Part shown: in pieces, positions 8,610 to 19,400 of the stretch
How the letters are laid out: the number at the start of each line of letters is the position of its first letter
Position numbering within the stretch: the first letter of the stretch is position 1
Source of the DNA: Isotricha intestinalis
Lineage: Eukaryota; Ciliophora; Litostomatea; Vestibuliferida; Isotrichidae
Length of the DNA: 48,716 nt
NCBI GenBank assembly: GCA_023807065.1
Contig: JAJJLU010000422.1
Coordinates: forward strand, 1 to 48,716
Direction: 5' to 3'
Notes under the pieces: generated by a model
The model's input: the letters and a program-made list of their open reading frames with translations, nothing else
What the model was told of the DNA's origin: nothing
Databases searched by the model: none
Made by a program: the position numbers and the translations under genes

Positions 8610-11570
8610 TTATTTTTTTGAAATAATATTTTTCCATTCATCTTCTCTGAAAAAATTTCTAACTTTTTTTATAAAAAAATTATCAGAAATAACATTTCCT
8701 TGATTCCAAATAATATTATTTTGAATATCTCTTCCAACAATTAATATTTCAATTTTAAATTTTTTTAAAGGAATATTATCTTTTTCAATTAAACTTTTAA
8801 AAAATTGAGAAAAACCATTTGAAGAAGGATTTTTAAATGAATAATTAAAATTATTAATAGAAAAACCATTTTTTAAAAAAAATAAAAATTCACTTTTATC
8901 ATTAGTAAATAATAATTTATCAGTTAATTTTTCAATTAAAAATTTATTTTGTTGAGATTTTTTATAATTAACATCTTTCAAATATAATAATTTAAAAAAA
9001 TTAATAAGATAATCTTCTATATTTTCAATTATTTTATCTTTATAACATAAATCAATAATTTTCATTTTTTCTTTTTCAATATCATATCTTTTCCCATTAT
9101 CATAAAAAATTAATCCTTGAATAAAAGATAGAAAAATAAAATCTTTAATAGAATAATTGATATCAATTTCTTTTTCAATATTTTCATCTTTTAATAAATT
9201 CTCAAAATTTAAATTTCTTAATTTTTGAATTGAATCATTTTGAAAAGCAATATTAATAATAAAAGGAAATATCATTATTCTCTTTAATTTTTCAATATAT
9301 TCAGAAGAAGAATTTAATTTATCATAATTAAAAGAATAATTCAATTTAAAAATTGGTTCATCATCATTAATAAAAAGTTCATTTAATTTAATTTTATTTT
9401 CTTCAATATTTATATTTAAAAACTCACATAAAATATTTTTTATTTCACTTGATTTATATTTAAATTCTTTTTTTATTTTTCGATGAACAGAATTAACAAC
9501 TATTGCTCTCAAAAATTTACTTAAAAGTTTTTTATCTAAATCATCTTTAATTTTTCGAACAAAAACAATTAAAGGAATAATAAAAATTTTAAAAGAATTA
9601 TTAGGAATATAAATTAGAAAATGATCAGAATTAAATTTTTGTTTGAAAATAATATTCATTAAATATTTATCAGAATATTCATTTAAGCAACTTTGCAGTA
9701 AATTATAAAATATTTTAAAAACAATTTCTCTTTTATCAAAGATCATAATATTATAAATTTGATACAATCCAATAGCAATATTATATTTAAAAGTAGAAGG
9801 AACATCACATAAAACTCTTCTCATTCCAATTGAAGAATTATATTCTAATAATTTAGGAGCATAATTCTTTAAAAATAAATGAATTCTTTCATCATCAAAA
9901 TAAGGAATAGTATTATTAATAATATTATTATTATTTCCAATTTCATGTAATAATTCTCCATTTGAACATTCACTTGCCATTAATATATCACTTACAGAAA
10001 TAAAACTTCCAATATAAATTTTATAAATAATAAATAATGAAGCACTCGGATAATAATCTATTAAAGAATTAATTCCTATTCCAACTATATTTAATATTTT
10101 TATTGTATCTAAAGCTGTTATATTTCTAAATAATTTTTTATGTTTTTTTGGTATTTCTGCTATATTTCTTATTCCTTCTAATGTTGTACATGTTGAATAA
10201 AAACTTATTGTATGATTTGTATCATTTATATCTGATAATTCTTCTATATGATTTGATATATTTAATATCTCTTCTTTTGCAATTTCATCAAAATCTATTC
10301 CTTTTGTTATTGCTCTTTTTACTAATTCTTTTGAACTCTTTGTTTCTAATATTTTCCTTAATAATTTTGAATTTTGATATTCATTTAATTTTGATAATCT
10401 TTCTCCTTTCCTTATCATATTTAATTGAATTGTTATTAAATTTTTCCGCTTTTGAATTTCTTTTTTTAAATATATTAATCTATTACTTATTTTTTTATCT
10501 AAGTTTTTTAATTTTTCTATTTTTGAATTTTCGTCTTCTAAAAATAAATTTTTTTCAAAATTTGTAAAATATTTTATCATTATATTTAATTTTTTTAATG
10601 ATTCTTCAGTATTTAAAATTTTTAACGTTTTAAATCTTGAAAAATAAAATTTAATTTTTTTATGAATTATTTTCCTATAATTATCAATTGAAATATTACA
10701 TTTTTCAACAAAGGAAATTTTTTCAATTTTATCTTTAGAATAAATTAATTCAAATACATTTTCATTTTTATTATATTCATTTATAAAATTTTTATTTAAC
10801 CAAAAAATATTTTCTCCTAAAAAAATGTTGATAAAATTACTTTGATTTGACCAAGGATCTTCCATAAAATAATTTTTATTATCAATTAATTTTAAACAAA
10901 TATCAGTATCTAAACAATCATTAACAAATAATTTATAAATATTATTAATAATAATATTATAATCATGAGTAATAAAAATATTATTAATATCTCTTTTACC
11001 AATATTTGAAATTTGTAAAAGAGATAATAATCCTTTTGAATTTTGTATTTTTTCAGAAATAATTTTAAATATTTGTAAATTTACTTTTAATTTAAAATGT
11101 TCAATTAAACTTAATATATTTTCTAATTTATAATTTATTAATTCTTCATCATTAAAATCTCCATCAGTAAAAATTAATATTCTAAACTTTGTATATTTTT
11201 CTTTTTCAAATATTTTGGATAAATCTGATAAAGCAGGAATTAAATTTGTTTTTCCTTCACAATCAACATCTAAATTAATTATATTTTCTATTATTGTTTC
11301 TATAATTTGAGAATAGTCTGAAAAAGTAATAAAAAATATTTTCTCTTTTGAAGTATAATTTAATTTTGAAAATAATTGTGGTAATATTTTCCTTGTTATT
11401 ATATATGTAGATGAACCTATTGAATTTGATTTATCTAATAATATTATTGTTCCTAAAGTATTAAAAGATATATTTTTTGAATTTAAAGAAAAATTTATTT
11501 TTAATTTTCCTATTATATTATCAATTCCTTTATATATTTCTACTCTTTTTAAAGATGTTGATATTTCCAT
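8610..11570 (-). CDS. vWA-domain protein with intact MIDAS
   Basis: A 986-residue protein. The open frame reaches 11591, but that codon is TTG; the first ATG is at 11568-11570 (MEISTSLKRV) and is taken as the start. A von Willebrand A domain occupies about residues 35-220. Its metal-ion-dependent adhesion site is complete: DKSNS at 46-50, the Thr of GKTNL at 108 and the Asp of FTDGD at 136, so it should bind a divalent cation and a partner protein. The middle, about 460-650, is a conserved-looking soluble region with the landmarks LEGIRNIAEI, NIVGIGINS and LLEYNSSIGMRR. I recall similar strings in unnamed vWA proteins of other protists but cannot name the family. No signal peptide or membrane segment is visible, so it is probably cytosolic. 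The remainder is helical and lysine-rich. The stop is TAA. Confidence 0.8.
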   Translation of the reverse strand: MEISTSLKRVEIYKGIDNIIGKLKINFSLNSKNISFNTLGTIILLDKSNSIGSSTYIITRKILPQLFSKLNYTSKEKIFFITFSDYSQIIETIIENIINLDVDCEGKTNLIPALSDLSKIFEKEKYTKFRILIFTDGDFNDEELINYKLENILSLIEHFKLKVNLQIFKIISEKIQNSKGLLSLLQISNIGKRDINNIFITHDYNIIINNIYKLFVNDCLDTDICLKLIDNKNYFMEDPWSNQSNFINIFLGENIFWLNKNFINEYNKNENVFELIYSKDKIEKISFVEKCNISIDNYRKIIHKKIKFYFSRFKTLKILNTEESLKKLNIMIKYFTNFEKNLFLEDENSKIEKLKNLDKKISNRLIYLKKEIQKRKNLITIQLNMIRKGERLSKLNEYQNSKLLRKILETKSSKELVKRAITKGIDFDEIAKEEILNISNHIEELSDINDTNHTISFYSTCTTLEGIRNIAEIPKKHKKLFRNITALDTIKILNIVGIGINSLIDYYPSASLFIIYKIYIGSFISVSDILMASECSNGELLHEIGNNNNIINNTIPYFDDERIHLFLKNYAPKLLEYNSSIGMRRVLCDVPSTFKYNIAIGLYQIYNIMIFDKREIVFKIFYNLLQSCLNEYSDKYLMNIIFKQKFNSDHFLIYIPNNSFKIFIIPLIVFVRKIKDDLDKKLLSKFLRAIVVNSVHRKIKKEFKYKSSEIKNILCEFLNINIEENKIKLNELFINDDEPIFKLNYSFNYDKLNSSSEYIEKLKRIMIFPFIINIAFQNDSIQKLRNLNFENLLKDENIEKEIDINYSIKDFIFLSFIQGLIFYDNGKRYDIEKEKMKIIDLCYKDKIIENIEDYLINFFKLLYLKDVNYKKSQQNKFLIEKLTDKLLFTNDKSEFLFFLKNGFSINNFNYSFKNPSSNGFSQFFKSLIEKDNIPLKKFKIEILIVGRDIQNNIIWNQGNVISDNFFIKKVRNFFREDEWKNIISKK

Positions 11571-11857
11571 TTTTAAAAAGAAATTAACCAATTATTTAAT
11601 AATTATTAACTAATTTTTTTATTATAATTAAATATTCTAATACTTAGAATAAATATTTTTAAAAAAATTTTTGTTGAACGAAGAAATAAGTTTAAATTTT
11701 TTTTATTTTATATACAAAATGTTATGCATTTCATTTTTAATATTTTTTTACTTCAAATCAAAAAATTGATAATAATATTTATTCCATATTATAATAGAAA
11801 AAAAATTAAAAAATAAATAAATAATTTAAATTTTGGAAAAAAACTAAAAAACAAAAA
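11571..11857. promoter_or_regulatory. Divergent intergenic region (vWA / phosphoesterase)
   Basis: The 287 bp between two divergent start codons must carry both promoters. The ends next to the ATGs are A-rich on each coding strand. I see no defined motif. Confidence 0.3.
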
Positions 11858-12940
11858 ATGTATGATATAAGAAGACTAATAGCAGCAATATTAATATTTT
11901 CAGTATTATACTATTCAAATTTTTTTGTAGTAAAAACGATGTGTAAAGTATTTGATCACAAATATTCAGTAAAAACATATACATTTCCAATATTAGCAAT
12001 AATAACATTATCAATAGGAACACAAACATCATATATGATGGGAAAAAAATATTATTCAAAAACATATTATTTATCAGTAACATATTTAGGTATTTTACTC
12101 AATTGTTTTTTATTTGGAATTATATATCATTTATTAAATAAATTTATAATACTAAATAAACAAATATCAATATTTATTGACGTAATATGTCCATTTTTTA
12201 TTTCAATATATGGTTTAATAAAAGCTAAAATAATATTTACAGAGAAAATAATAATAAAAATAAAAAAATATAAAAGTGAAAAACCTACAAAAATATGTCA
12301 TTTATCAGATATTCATTTAGGAGCAATATATGAGAAAAATTTTTGTCAGAAAATAATAAATATAATCAATAATAATATTAAACCAGATATAATAGTAATT
12401 ACAGGAGATTTAATGGATTCTTCTTTGAAACCGAATATTCAAAGTTTAAAACCTTTTGAACAAATAAAAGTTCCTATTTTATATATTACTGGAAATCATG
12501 AAGAAACTATTGGTAAATATGAAGTTTTAAAAGTTTTAAAAAAAACTAATATTATTCATATTGGAGATATTAAAGGTTCTTTCTTTTTTAATGGAATTAA
12601 TTTTTATGGTATTGATTATGATTATAATATTATTGAAAGATTAAATGAATTTAATATTAAAAATGATGATAATAATATTAATTTATTATTATCTCATATT
12701 CCTAATTTAAATCCAAGAGATTTAAATAAATTTAATTTAGATATTTTACTTTGTGGACATACTCATGCAGGACAAAATTTTCCTTTACATATATTTAGTT
12801 ATTTTTCTTCTAAATGTTTTAAAGGATTATATCAATTTTATGATAAATTTGTTTTTGTTAGTTCTGGAGTTGGAACTTCTTTATTTCCTATGAGAATTGG
12901 TTCTAAAAGTACTATTCATGAAATTGTAATTCAGAAATAA
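11858..12940 (+). CDS. Membrane-anchored metallophosphoesterase (YkuE/TMPPE-like)
   Basis: A 360-residue calcineurin-type phosphoesterase with a membrane N-terminus. Hydrophobic helices lie at about 4-28, 42-60, 70-96 and 104-124. The catalytic domain carries the full dimetal set in order: SDIH near 150, GDLMD near 183, GNHE near 212, SHIP near 279 and GHTHAG near 300. These are the Asp, His, Asn and His ligands of the family, so it is predicted to be active. The arrangement resembles bacterial YkuE/YaeI and the animal TMPPE protein, which hydrolyse phosphoesters at a membrane; the substrate cannot be read from sequence. The start is ATG in an A-rich context and the stop is TAA. Synonymous codon choice flips along this short gene: about 24 ATA to 5 ATT for Ile in the first 160 codons, and 1 ATA to 16 ATT in the last 130. 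Confidence 0.9.
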   Translation: MYDIRRLIAAILIFSVLYYSNFFVVKTMCKVFDHKYSVKTYTFPILAIITLSIGTQTSYMMGKKYYSKTYYLSVTYLGILLNCFLFGIIYHLLNKFIILNKQISIFIDVICPFFISIYGLIKAKIIFTEKIIIKIKKYKSEKPTKICHLSDIHLGAIYEKNFCQKIINIINNNIKPDIIVITGDLMDSSLKPNIQSLKPFEQIKVPILYITGNHEETIGKYEVLKVLKKTNIIHIGDIKGSFFFNGINFYGIDYDYNIIERLNEFNIKNDDNNINLLLSHIPNLNPRDLNKFNLDILLCGHTHAGQNFPLHIFSYFSSKCFKGLYQFYDKFVFVSSGVGTSLFPMRIGSKSTIHEIVIQK

Positions 12941-13111
12941 AAAAATTTTTTTTTATTGTTTATTAGGCTTTTTTATTGTAATAGTGTTTTTTTTTTTGTT
13001 ATTTATTATTTATTTAATTTAAAATTATTTTATTTTAATTTTTTGATGATGATTAAATTAATTAATGAGATATAATTTAATTTAAATAATATTTTATTTT
13101 TAATATTTTTT

Positions 13112-14329
13112 TCAAGGACAAATATGAATTTGATATTCAATTAATAAATCATCAATTGTAATTTTTTTTTCAGTATAATTTTCTAAATCTTTTTCAAATT
13201 CATCTGAAAAATAATCTTTATAAAATTTAATTTTTCTATTGCATCTCAAAACATAAAATTGATTTAAATTTACAATATTATCAATTTTATTAGTAAATAA
13301 ACAAAAAGGCAAATTTTTATCACAAATAAGATTATTAACTTGTGTATTGTTTTTTTTAAGAATTTGATTATCTTGAATAATTTGTTTAGAAAATTTATTT
13401 CTATAATGTTGAATATAACTTTCATTAAATAGAATATAACACATTAAATAATAATTTAATAAATTAGTATTATTTTCAATTTTCATTTTTTGAAAAAAAT
13501 TATTTTGTAAATAAATTAATTCATAATTATTAATACTTTGATTATAAATTAAACTAACTAACCAAATAACAGCTTTATACAAAATAATATTTCCATAAAT
13601 AAAAAAAGAATCCCAAATAGAAAATAAAATATTATCATTAACATAATTACTAAATAAAGAAATAAAACATTGAGCAATTAAATTAGAAATAGACAATTGG
13701 AAATTTTCATTATTACTCATTTTAGGATCAATTAAAAAAATAATTTTTTTAATAATTTCAATATCAATTCTAACTCCAGTAAATTGTAAATAAAAATCAA
13801 AAGATAAATAATTTTCACATATATTTGTAAAAACCCAAAAAGTTTCTTCTTCATTTTCTATTATCATTAATAATTTTCCTACTATAAAATTAAATCCTTG
13901 ACAATAACCTATAGATATATTTCTCATTGCAAAAGCTAATAAAATATTTTTCATTTTTTTTAAATTTTCTTCTTTTTTAAAAAATTCTAATTCAGGAAAT
14001 GTTCTTTTTAAATCTAAATTTATATTTTCTTCATATGGAATTTTCTTAGGATAATTTTGTAATAAATTATAATAATAATTCTTATTATTTATTAAATCTC
14101 TTTTTGCTCCTGATGAAATTAACCAAAATTCTTTCCTGTATTTCTCTGGTAAAGGAAAAAATAATAATTTTTTTATCATTATTATTTCTTCAGGAGTATA
14201 ATTTCTTTTGTTTTTTGAAAATAATTGTTTCGAATATTTTTCCCAATTATAATTTAATTTTTCTAATGATAATTTGTTTTGAAGAAAAGTCTCTTCTGGA
14301 GATTTATTATCTTCTTCATAATAAAACAT
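13112..14329 (-). CDS. TBC-domain Rab GTPase-activating protein
   Basis: A 405-residue TBC protein. The TBC domain begins near residue 55 (LLFFPLPEKYRKEFW) and fills most of the chain. Both catalytic fingers are present: the arginine finger in INLDLKRTFPE (Arg109, matching IxxDxxR) and the glutamine finger in GYCQGFNF (Gln144, matching YxQ). It should therefore stimulate GTP hydrolysis by a Rab GTPase in vesicle traffic; which Rab cannot be told. There is no membrane segment or extra domain. The start is ATG 14329 and the stop TGA. It is convergent with the phosphoesterase gene (171 bp between stops) and divergent from the STPGR gene with only 113 bp between start codons. Confidence 0.92.
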   Translation of the reverse strand: MFYYEEDNKSPEETFLQNKLSLEKLNYNWEKYSKQLFSKNKRNYTPEEIIMIKKLLFFPLPEKYRKEFWLISSGAKRDLINNKNYYYNLLQNYPKKIPYEENINLDLKRTFPELEFFKKEENLKKMKNILLAFAMRNISIGYCQGFNFIVGKLLMIIENEEETFWVFTNICENYLSFDFYLQFTGVRIDIEIIKKIIFLIDPKMSNNENFQLSISNLIAQCFISLFSNYVNDNILFSIWDSFFIYGNIILYKAVIWLVSLIYNQSINNYELIYLQNNFFQKMKIENNTNLLNYYLMCYILFNESYIQHYRNKFSKQIIQDNQILKKNNTQVNNLICDKNLPFCLFTNKIDNIVNLNQFYVLRCNRKIKFYKDYFSDEFEKDLENYTEKKITIDDLLIEYQIHICP

Positions 14330-14442
14330 TTATTTAAATATTTATTTAAATATTAAAAAAAAACTAATTTAATTTATTATTATTATTTTAAATAAATTTT
14401 TTTTCTTTTAAAATAATAAGAACATAAAAATAAAAAATAAAA
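14330..14442. promoter_or_regulatory. Short bidirectional promoter region
   Basis: Only 113 bp separates the start codons of the TBC gene (-) and the STPGR gene (+), so both promoters and both 5' leaders must fit here. The sequence is A/T only, apart from isolated C and G, with short poly-A and poly-T tracts. No motif can be named. Confidence 0.4.
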
Positions 14443-16266
14443 ATGGCAATAGTAATTCGTTCAGAAAAGAAGTTATTTGAAATAAATAATGAAACAGGTA
14501 AAATTGGTCCTGGAGAATATTTTCAAGATGAAATTCCAATAGATAAAGAATTAGAAGAAAATTTATTTCCATTTAATTCTTCAACAAAAAAAACTAATTT
14601 AAATATAAAAAAAGATAATAATAAAGAAATTGGTCCTGGTTATTATTATAAAAATTCATCATTTATAAAAAATTCTTTTTCAACAAAATCAAATAATAAT
14701 AATATAAACTTTTTAAATTATGCATTAAATGAATTAATGAATAGAAGAAAAGATAAAGAAAAATTATCAAATAATGAAACTATAATAAATAATATAACAA
14801 AAATAAAACTAGATAATATAACAAATTATAATGAAGACTTAAAAAAAAAATGTGAAAATTTAATTAAAAAAAAAAATATAATTATTTTACCAACAACTAA
14901 AACAAAAATGAGAGTAAATTCAATTCCTTTTAAAAATGATAGTTTTGGTTATGAAATAGATAATAATGGAAATGTAATTATTGCAAATAAACCTAATGAA
15001 AATTATAATAATATTACTTTTAATATAAATGATAAATTTGGAAAAAAATTAAAAAATAAAATTAAATGTATTGATTGGAGTAAAATGAGTTCTAGAAATA
15101 TGAGTTTTCAAAAAACTAATGATTACAACAATAGTAATAATAGTAATAATAATAATAAAAAATCTAATCATAGTATTTCTGCTCCAAATGAAAAAAATGA
15201 AAAAGAAATTGAAATAGATAATATTAATACAACAAATACATCAGAAAATAAATCGAAAAATAATATAAGAAAAAATTTAAAACACAGTCATTCAATGTGT
15301 GAAATATTAAGTAAAAATTTAAAAAGTAGATTATCAAATAAGAATGAAAATTATTTAAATAAAAATAAAGAAAATTTCATATATGAAAATTTATTTAATG
15401 TTCAACCAGGACCAGGATATTATTATAATGATAATGATTATGAAAAATATATTAATCCTAAAATTAAATTAAAAGATGGTTTTGGTTCAACAGAAAAAAA
15501 AAATAAATATTATAATAATAATAATATTAATTTAGGTCCTGGAAGTTATTTTAAAACTAAATATCCAATTAAAAAACCTAATTTTTATCCTTTATCAGAA
15601 AAAACAAATAAATTGAATTTTTTAATGAATAATAATAATGATATTAATAATAATAAATTTTTTATTTCTGAAATAAATAAAAATGTTGGTCCTGGAAGTT
15701 ATGATATAAAAAGTGAATTTGATAAAATAAAAAAAAGTAATTTTTCTGGTTCAAATGAAAAAAGATTTAATTATAAAATTATAAATGAAAATCCAGGACC
15801 AGGGAAATATATTCAATTAAATGAATGGGCTAAAAAAGAAGAAAAAATTCATTTAAAAGAAATATTAAATAATTTTAAAGAAAAAAGAAAAGAAGAAAAA
15901 AATATTAAAAATAACTCTATTATTCCTGGAGTTGGATATTATAATCCTCAAATAATAAGTTCTATTGGTTATAAAATTCTTTCAAAAGAAAATAAAATTC
16001 AAAGTATTATTGCTCCTTTTAATTCTTGTCAAGAAAGATTTTTAAATAAAAGTCATAGTTCTAATAATATTTTTGTTGGGCCTGGAAGTTATAATAATAA
16101 TGTTAGCTCTTTTAATTTTAAAGTTAATAATTCTGTTTTTAATAATAATCAATCTAAATTATTGAAAGAAAAAAATTCAATTCAAAATAATATAGGACCT
16201 GGAAGTTATCAACAGTTTAATTATAATGATTGGAATAAAAAGTCTTTTAATGTTTTATTTGTGTAA
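14443..16266 (+). CDS. STPGR (SHIPPO) repeat ciliary protein
   Basis: A 607-residue protein with nine Pro-Gly-Pro-Gly-Tyr type repeats: IGPGEYF near 21, IGPGYYY near 63, PGPGYYY near 322, LGPGSYF near 365, VGPGSYD near 416, PGPGKY near 451, PGVGYY near 495, VGPGSY near 545 and IGPGSY near 584. This is the sperm-tail PG-rich repeat of the ODF3/CIMAP (SHIPPO) family, proteins that bind axonemal or other stable microtubules. A location in cilia or cortical microtubules is therefore likely. The first two repeats are separated from the other seven by about 250 residues of Asn/Lys-rich linker; the C-terminal repeats are spaced 35-50 residues apart. The last repeat lies close to the C-terminus. The start is ATG in AAAAATGG and the stop TAA. 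Confidence 0.92.
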   Translation: MAIVIRSEKKLFEINNETGKIGPGEYFQDEIPIDKELEENLFPFNSSTKKTNLNIKKDNNKEIGPGYYYKNSSFIKNSFSTKSNNNNINFLNYALNELMNRRKDKEKLSNNETIINNITKIKLDNITNYNEDLKKKCENLIKKKNIIILPTTKTKMRVNSIPFKNDSFGYEIDNNGNVIIANKPNENYNNITFNINDKFGKKLKNKIKCIDWSKMSSRNMSFQKTNDYNNSNNSNNNNKKSNHSISAPNEKNEKEIEIDNINTTNTSENKSKNNIRKNLKHSHSMCEILSKNLKSRLSNKNENYLNKNKENFIYENLFNVQPGPGYYYNDNDYEKYINPKIKLKDGFGSTEKKNKYYNNNNINLGPGSYFKTKYPIKKPNFYPLSEKTNKLNFLMNNNNDINNNKFFISEINKNVGPGSYDIKSEFDKIKKSNFSGSNEKRFNYKIINENPGPGKYIQLNEWAKKEEKIHLKEILNNFKEKRKEEKNIKNNSIIPGVGYYNPQIISSIGYKILSKENKIQSIIAPFNSCQERFLNKSHSSNNIFVGPGSYNNNVSSFNFKVNNSVFNNNQSKLLKEKNSIQNNIGPGSYQQFNYNDWNKKSFNVLFV

Positions 16267-16486
16267 ATTTATTTTTTTTTGAAATGATTAATTTTTTTTA
16301 TGATATTCTATTTTTTTTATTTGTTTTATTATTTTTAATTTAAATTATAAATGAGAAAAAAAAATAATTAATCTATTATTCAGATATAAAATAATAATTA
16401 TTTTTCACAAAAAATTAAAAAAAAATATTTTTTTTTGAAAATATTATTTATTTATACAATTATATAAAATATTATTAAATATTATT

Positions 16487-19400
16487 TCATTTTATTAAAC
16501 TAATCATTTGTTCATTTTTTAATATTTCTAATAAATTTTTTTTATTTATTAAAATCTTAGTAGGAATAAGTAAAATTAAATATTTTGTTTTTTCATTTGT
16601 TTTATAAATATTGTGATTAATAGGAATAGAAAGACCAATAGTTAAAATAAAAAGAGAAATAATATAAATAGTAAAAGAAATAGTAATAATATTAATTTTA
16701 AAATTAGTAGTTTTAATAGCATCAATAAAAAGAGAATTAAAAATCAATTTAAAATAAGGAATAATTAATCTATCTTTAGTTAAATCAGCACAAATTAAAA
16801 AATGTTTTTCAATAGGATTAATATTATTATTAATATAATCTTCCCATAATTCATTTGCATTAATATAATAATTAGAAATAGCATAATTTAAACTATATTC
16901 ACTTAAATTTTTACAATAATTAGAATTTCCAATTTCTATTATTTTAATTTCAATTAAAGGAAGATAAAATAACATAATATGTTTATTATAATAATTTGTA
17001 AAATTAGAAGAATATTTTTGTCTTGTTTCTAAATAATAAGTCATATTATCTTGATAACTTAAATATTTATTAAATCTACTTGATAATGTTTCTCTTATAT
17101 TTAAATTTAATATATTATATTTTGACGGAACTAAATATTCTAATTTCATTCCATTGTTTATTAAATTTAAATTTGAATAAAATTTCTGAACTGAATAATA
17201 TACATCTATAAAATTATCTGAATTATTTTTATATGATTCTAATTGTAAATAATTTATTACAAAAAATAATTCTAATATTATTAACACAAAAATTAATATG
17301 AAAAACATTTTCATTATTATATTTTTTTTAATTTTATTTAATTTTTCCTCCAAAAATTCTTTAATATTTTTTTTTCCATCATTTTTTCTTTTTTTTTCCT
17401 TTATTTTATTATCATCATCTTCATGCATTTCAAATTCATAATTTGAATCTTTTTTAACTTTTTTAATAAATTCACTACAAATTTTTAAAATTTCTTTTAA
17501 TTCACTTTTTTTAATAGATAAAAACTCTAAAATAATTTGATTAATTTGAACAATAATTTTTTGAGCAATATAAAGATAATATAACATTAATCCAATATTA
17601 CAAAATAAAGAAGTAAAAAATAAAATAATTAAATATGTTTTAGGAAATAAATTATTAAAAATATCAAAAATTGCTTCAATTAAATCAAATACTTTAATAT
17701 AATAATTATTAACACAATTATTACATAAATAAAAAGGTTTTATATCTTTTAAACTTTCATCATTATTTTCATTAATATTATTTGAAATTGAATTTATTGA
17801 ACTCATAATATCATTATTAGCTTCAATAAAAGAAAAATTCCTATTTACAAAAGTTAAAGTATTATTATCTGTATATAATAAATATTGTAAAAGCATTAAA
17901 TTTGGATTTTTATCATCATTATTTTTATATTTTTTTTCTATTTCATTTATTATAAAAAATAAAGTTAAATCTGTTATTGATAATAAATTATACATATATT
18001 GAGAATTATTTTTTAATATTAAAGATACATTTATTGATAATTCTTTTTTTAAATCATTTGAAATATTTGAGAATTGTTTATATAGTAAATTATTCATAAA
18101 AAAATTTGCTGATGTTAAAGTATAATTAAATAAATCTGATATTATATTTAATCCATTTATATATCTCTTTGATTGTTTAAAATATTTTTGTGATCTTTTA
18201 TAAATCATTATTGAGAATATAAAACAAAAAATAAAACATAAAAATATTATTTTATTTAATGTTGTGAAAATAAAAAATTTTTGCCAATTTTTTTTCTCTT
18301 GAAATATTTTTAATTTATTAATTTCACATTTTGTCATATCATTAATATTTTCTTCATTTTCTTTTATATTTAAATGTATATTTTCATCTTCATTTTTTTC
18401 ATCTTCTAAAGTATTTTGATTTTTTTCACTTAAATTAGATTTACTTGGAGAAGTCATTTGAGAATTATTATTAGTATTATTAATATTATTATTAGTATTA
18501 TTATTCTCATTATTATCATTATTAATTTCATTAAAATTAATTTTATTATAAATATTAGTAGAATTTATTTGATCTTTAACAGAATTTAATTGATTATCTT
18601 TTGTTGAATTTATTTGAGAATCTTTTACAAATAATTTATGAAAAGTAAAATGAGATTCATGGAAACTACTTATTTTAGGTAAATTTAAATGAGAAACAGA
18701 TTTAGGGATTTTATCAAAATCTTTTTTTTCTTTTTTCTTTAAATATTCAGAAAAAGAATATTTAAAACTATTATTTTTATTGTCAATAATGAATCCTTTA
18801 TTAAAATCATAATAAATAAATTGTTTGGCAGAAATTTTAAATTTATTCAAATTATTATTATTTACAGAATTATTAGATTTAAATTTATTTTTAATTCCAA
18901 TACTAGGAACTCTAACAATATTATTTCTAAAAGAATATTCACAAGAAACAAGATAATAACCAATAGAAACATTTTTTAAAAAAATTTCAGATATATTAAT
19001 TAAAACAGGAGTGGTTTGAAGATTATTTAAAATAATATTATTATTATTTTTATTAGGATTTTGAGAAGATTTTTTAGTATCAACTCTAAAAATTTTACCA
19101 GAAGAAACTGAAATAGAACCTCTTGATGTAATATTATTATTTTTATTATTATTATACTCATTAGGACTTAAATTAATATTTTTATTATCATTTTTTTCAT
19201 TATTATTCTTTTGAGTTCTATCAGTATTATCAGAATAAATTTCAGAATATAAATTTATTATTTGTTCATAATTATATAAATGAACTAAAGTGTCTGGTTC
19301 ATCCATATATTTCTTAATTAAAGGAACTTCATTTGTTCTTGAAGTTATATCATTATTTATTTTTTCATTATTATTATTATTCTTTTCATTTAATCTTTGT

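Noticed and set aside
10148..10567. 139-residue plus-strand frame
   Set aside because: Antisense to the vWA gene and nearly all Leu, Ile, Phe and Tyr, the mirror of Lys/Asn codons on the other strand.
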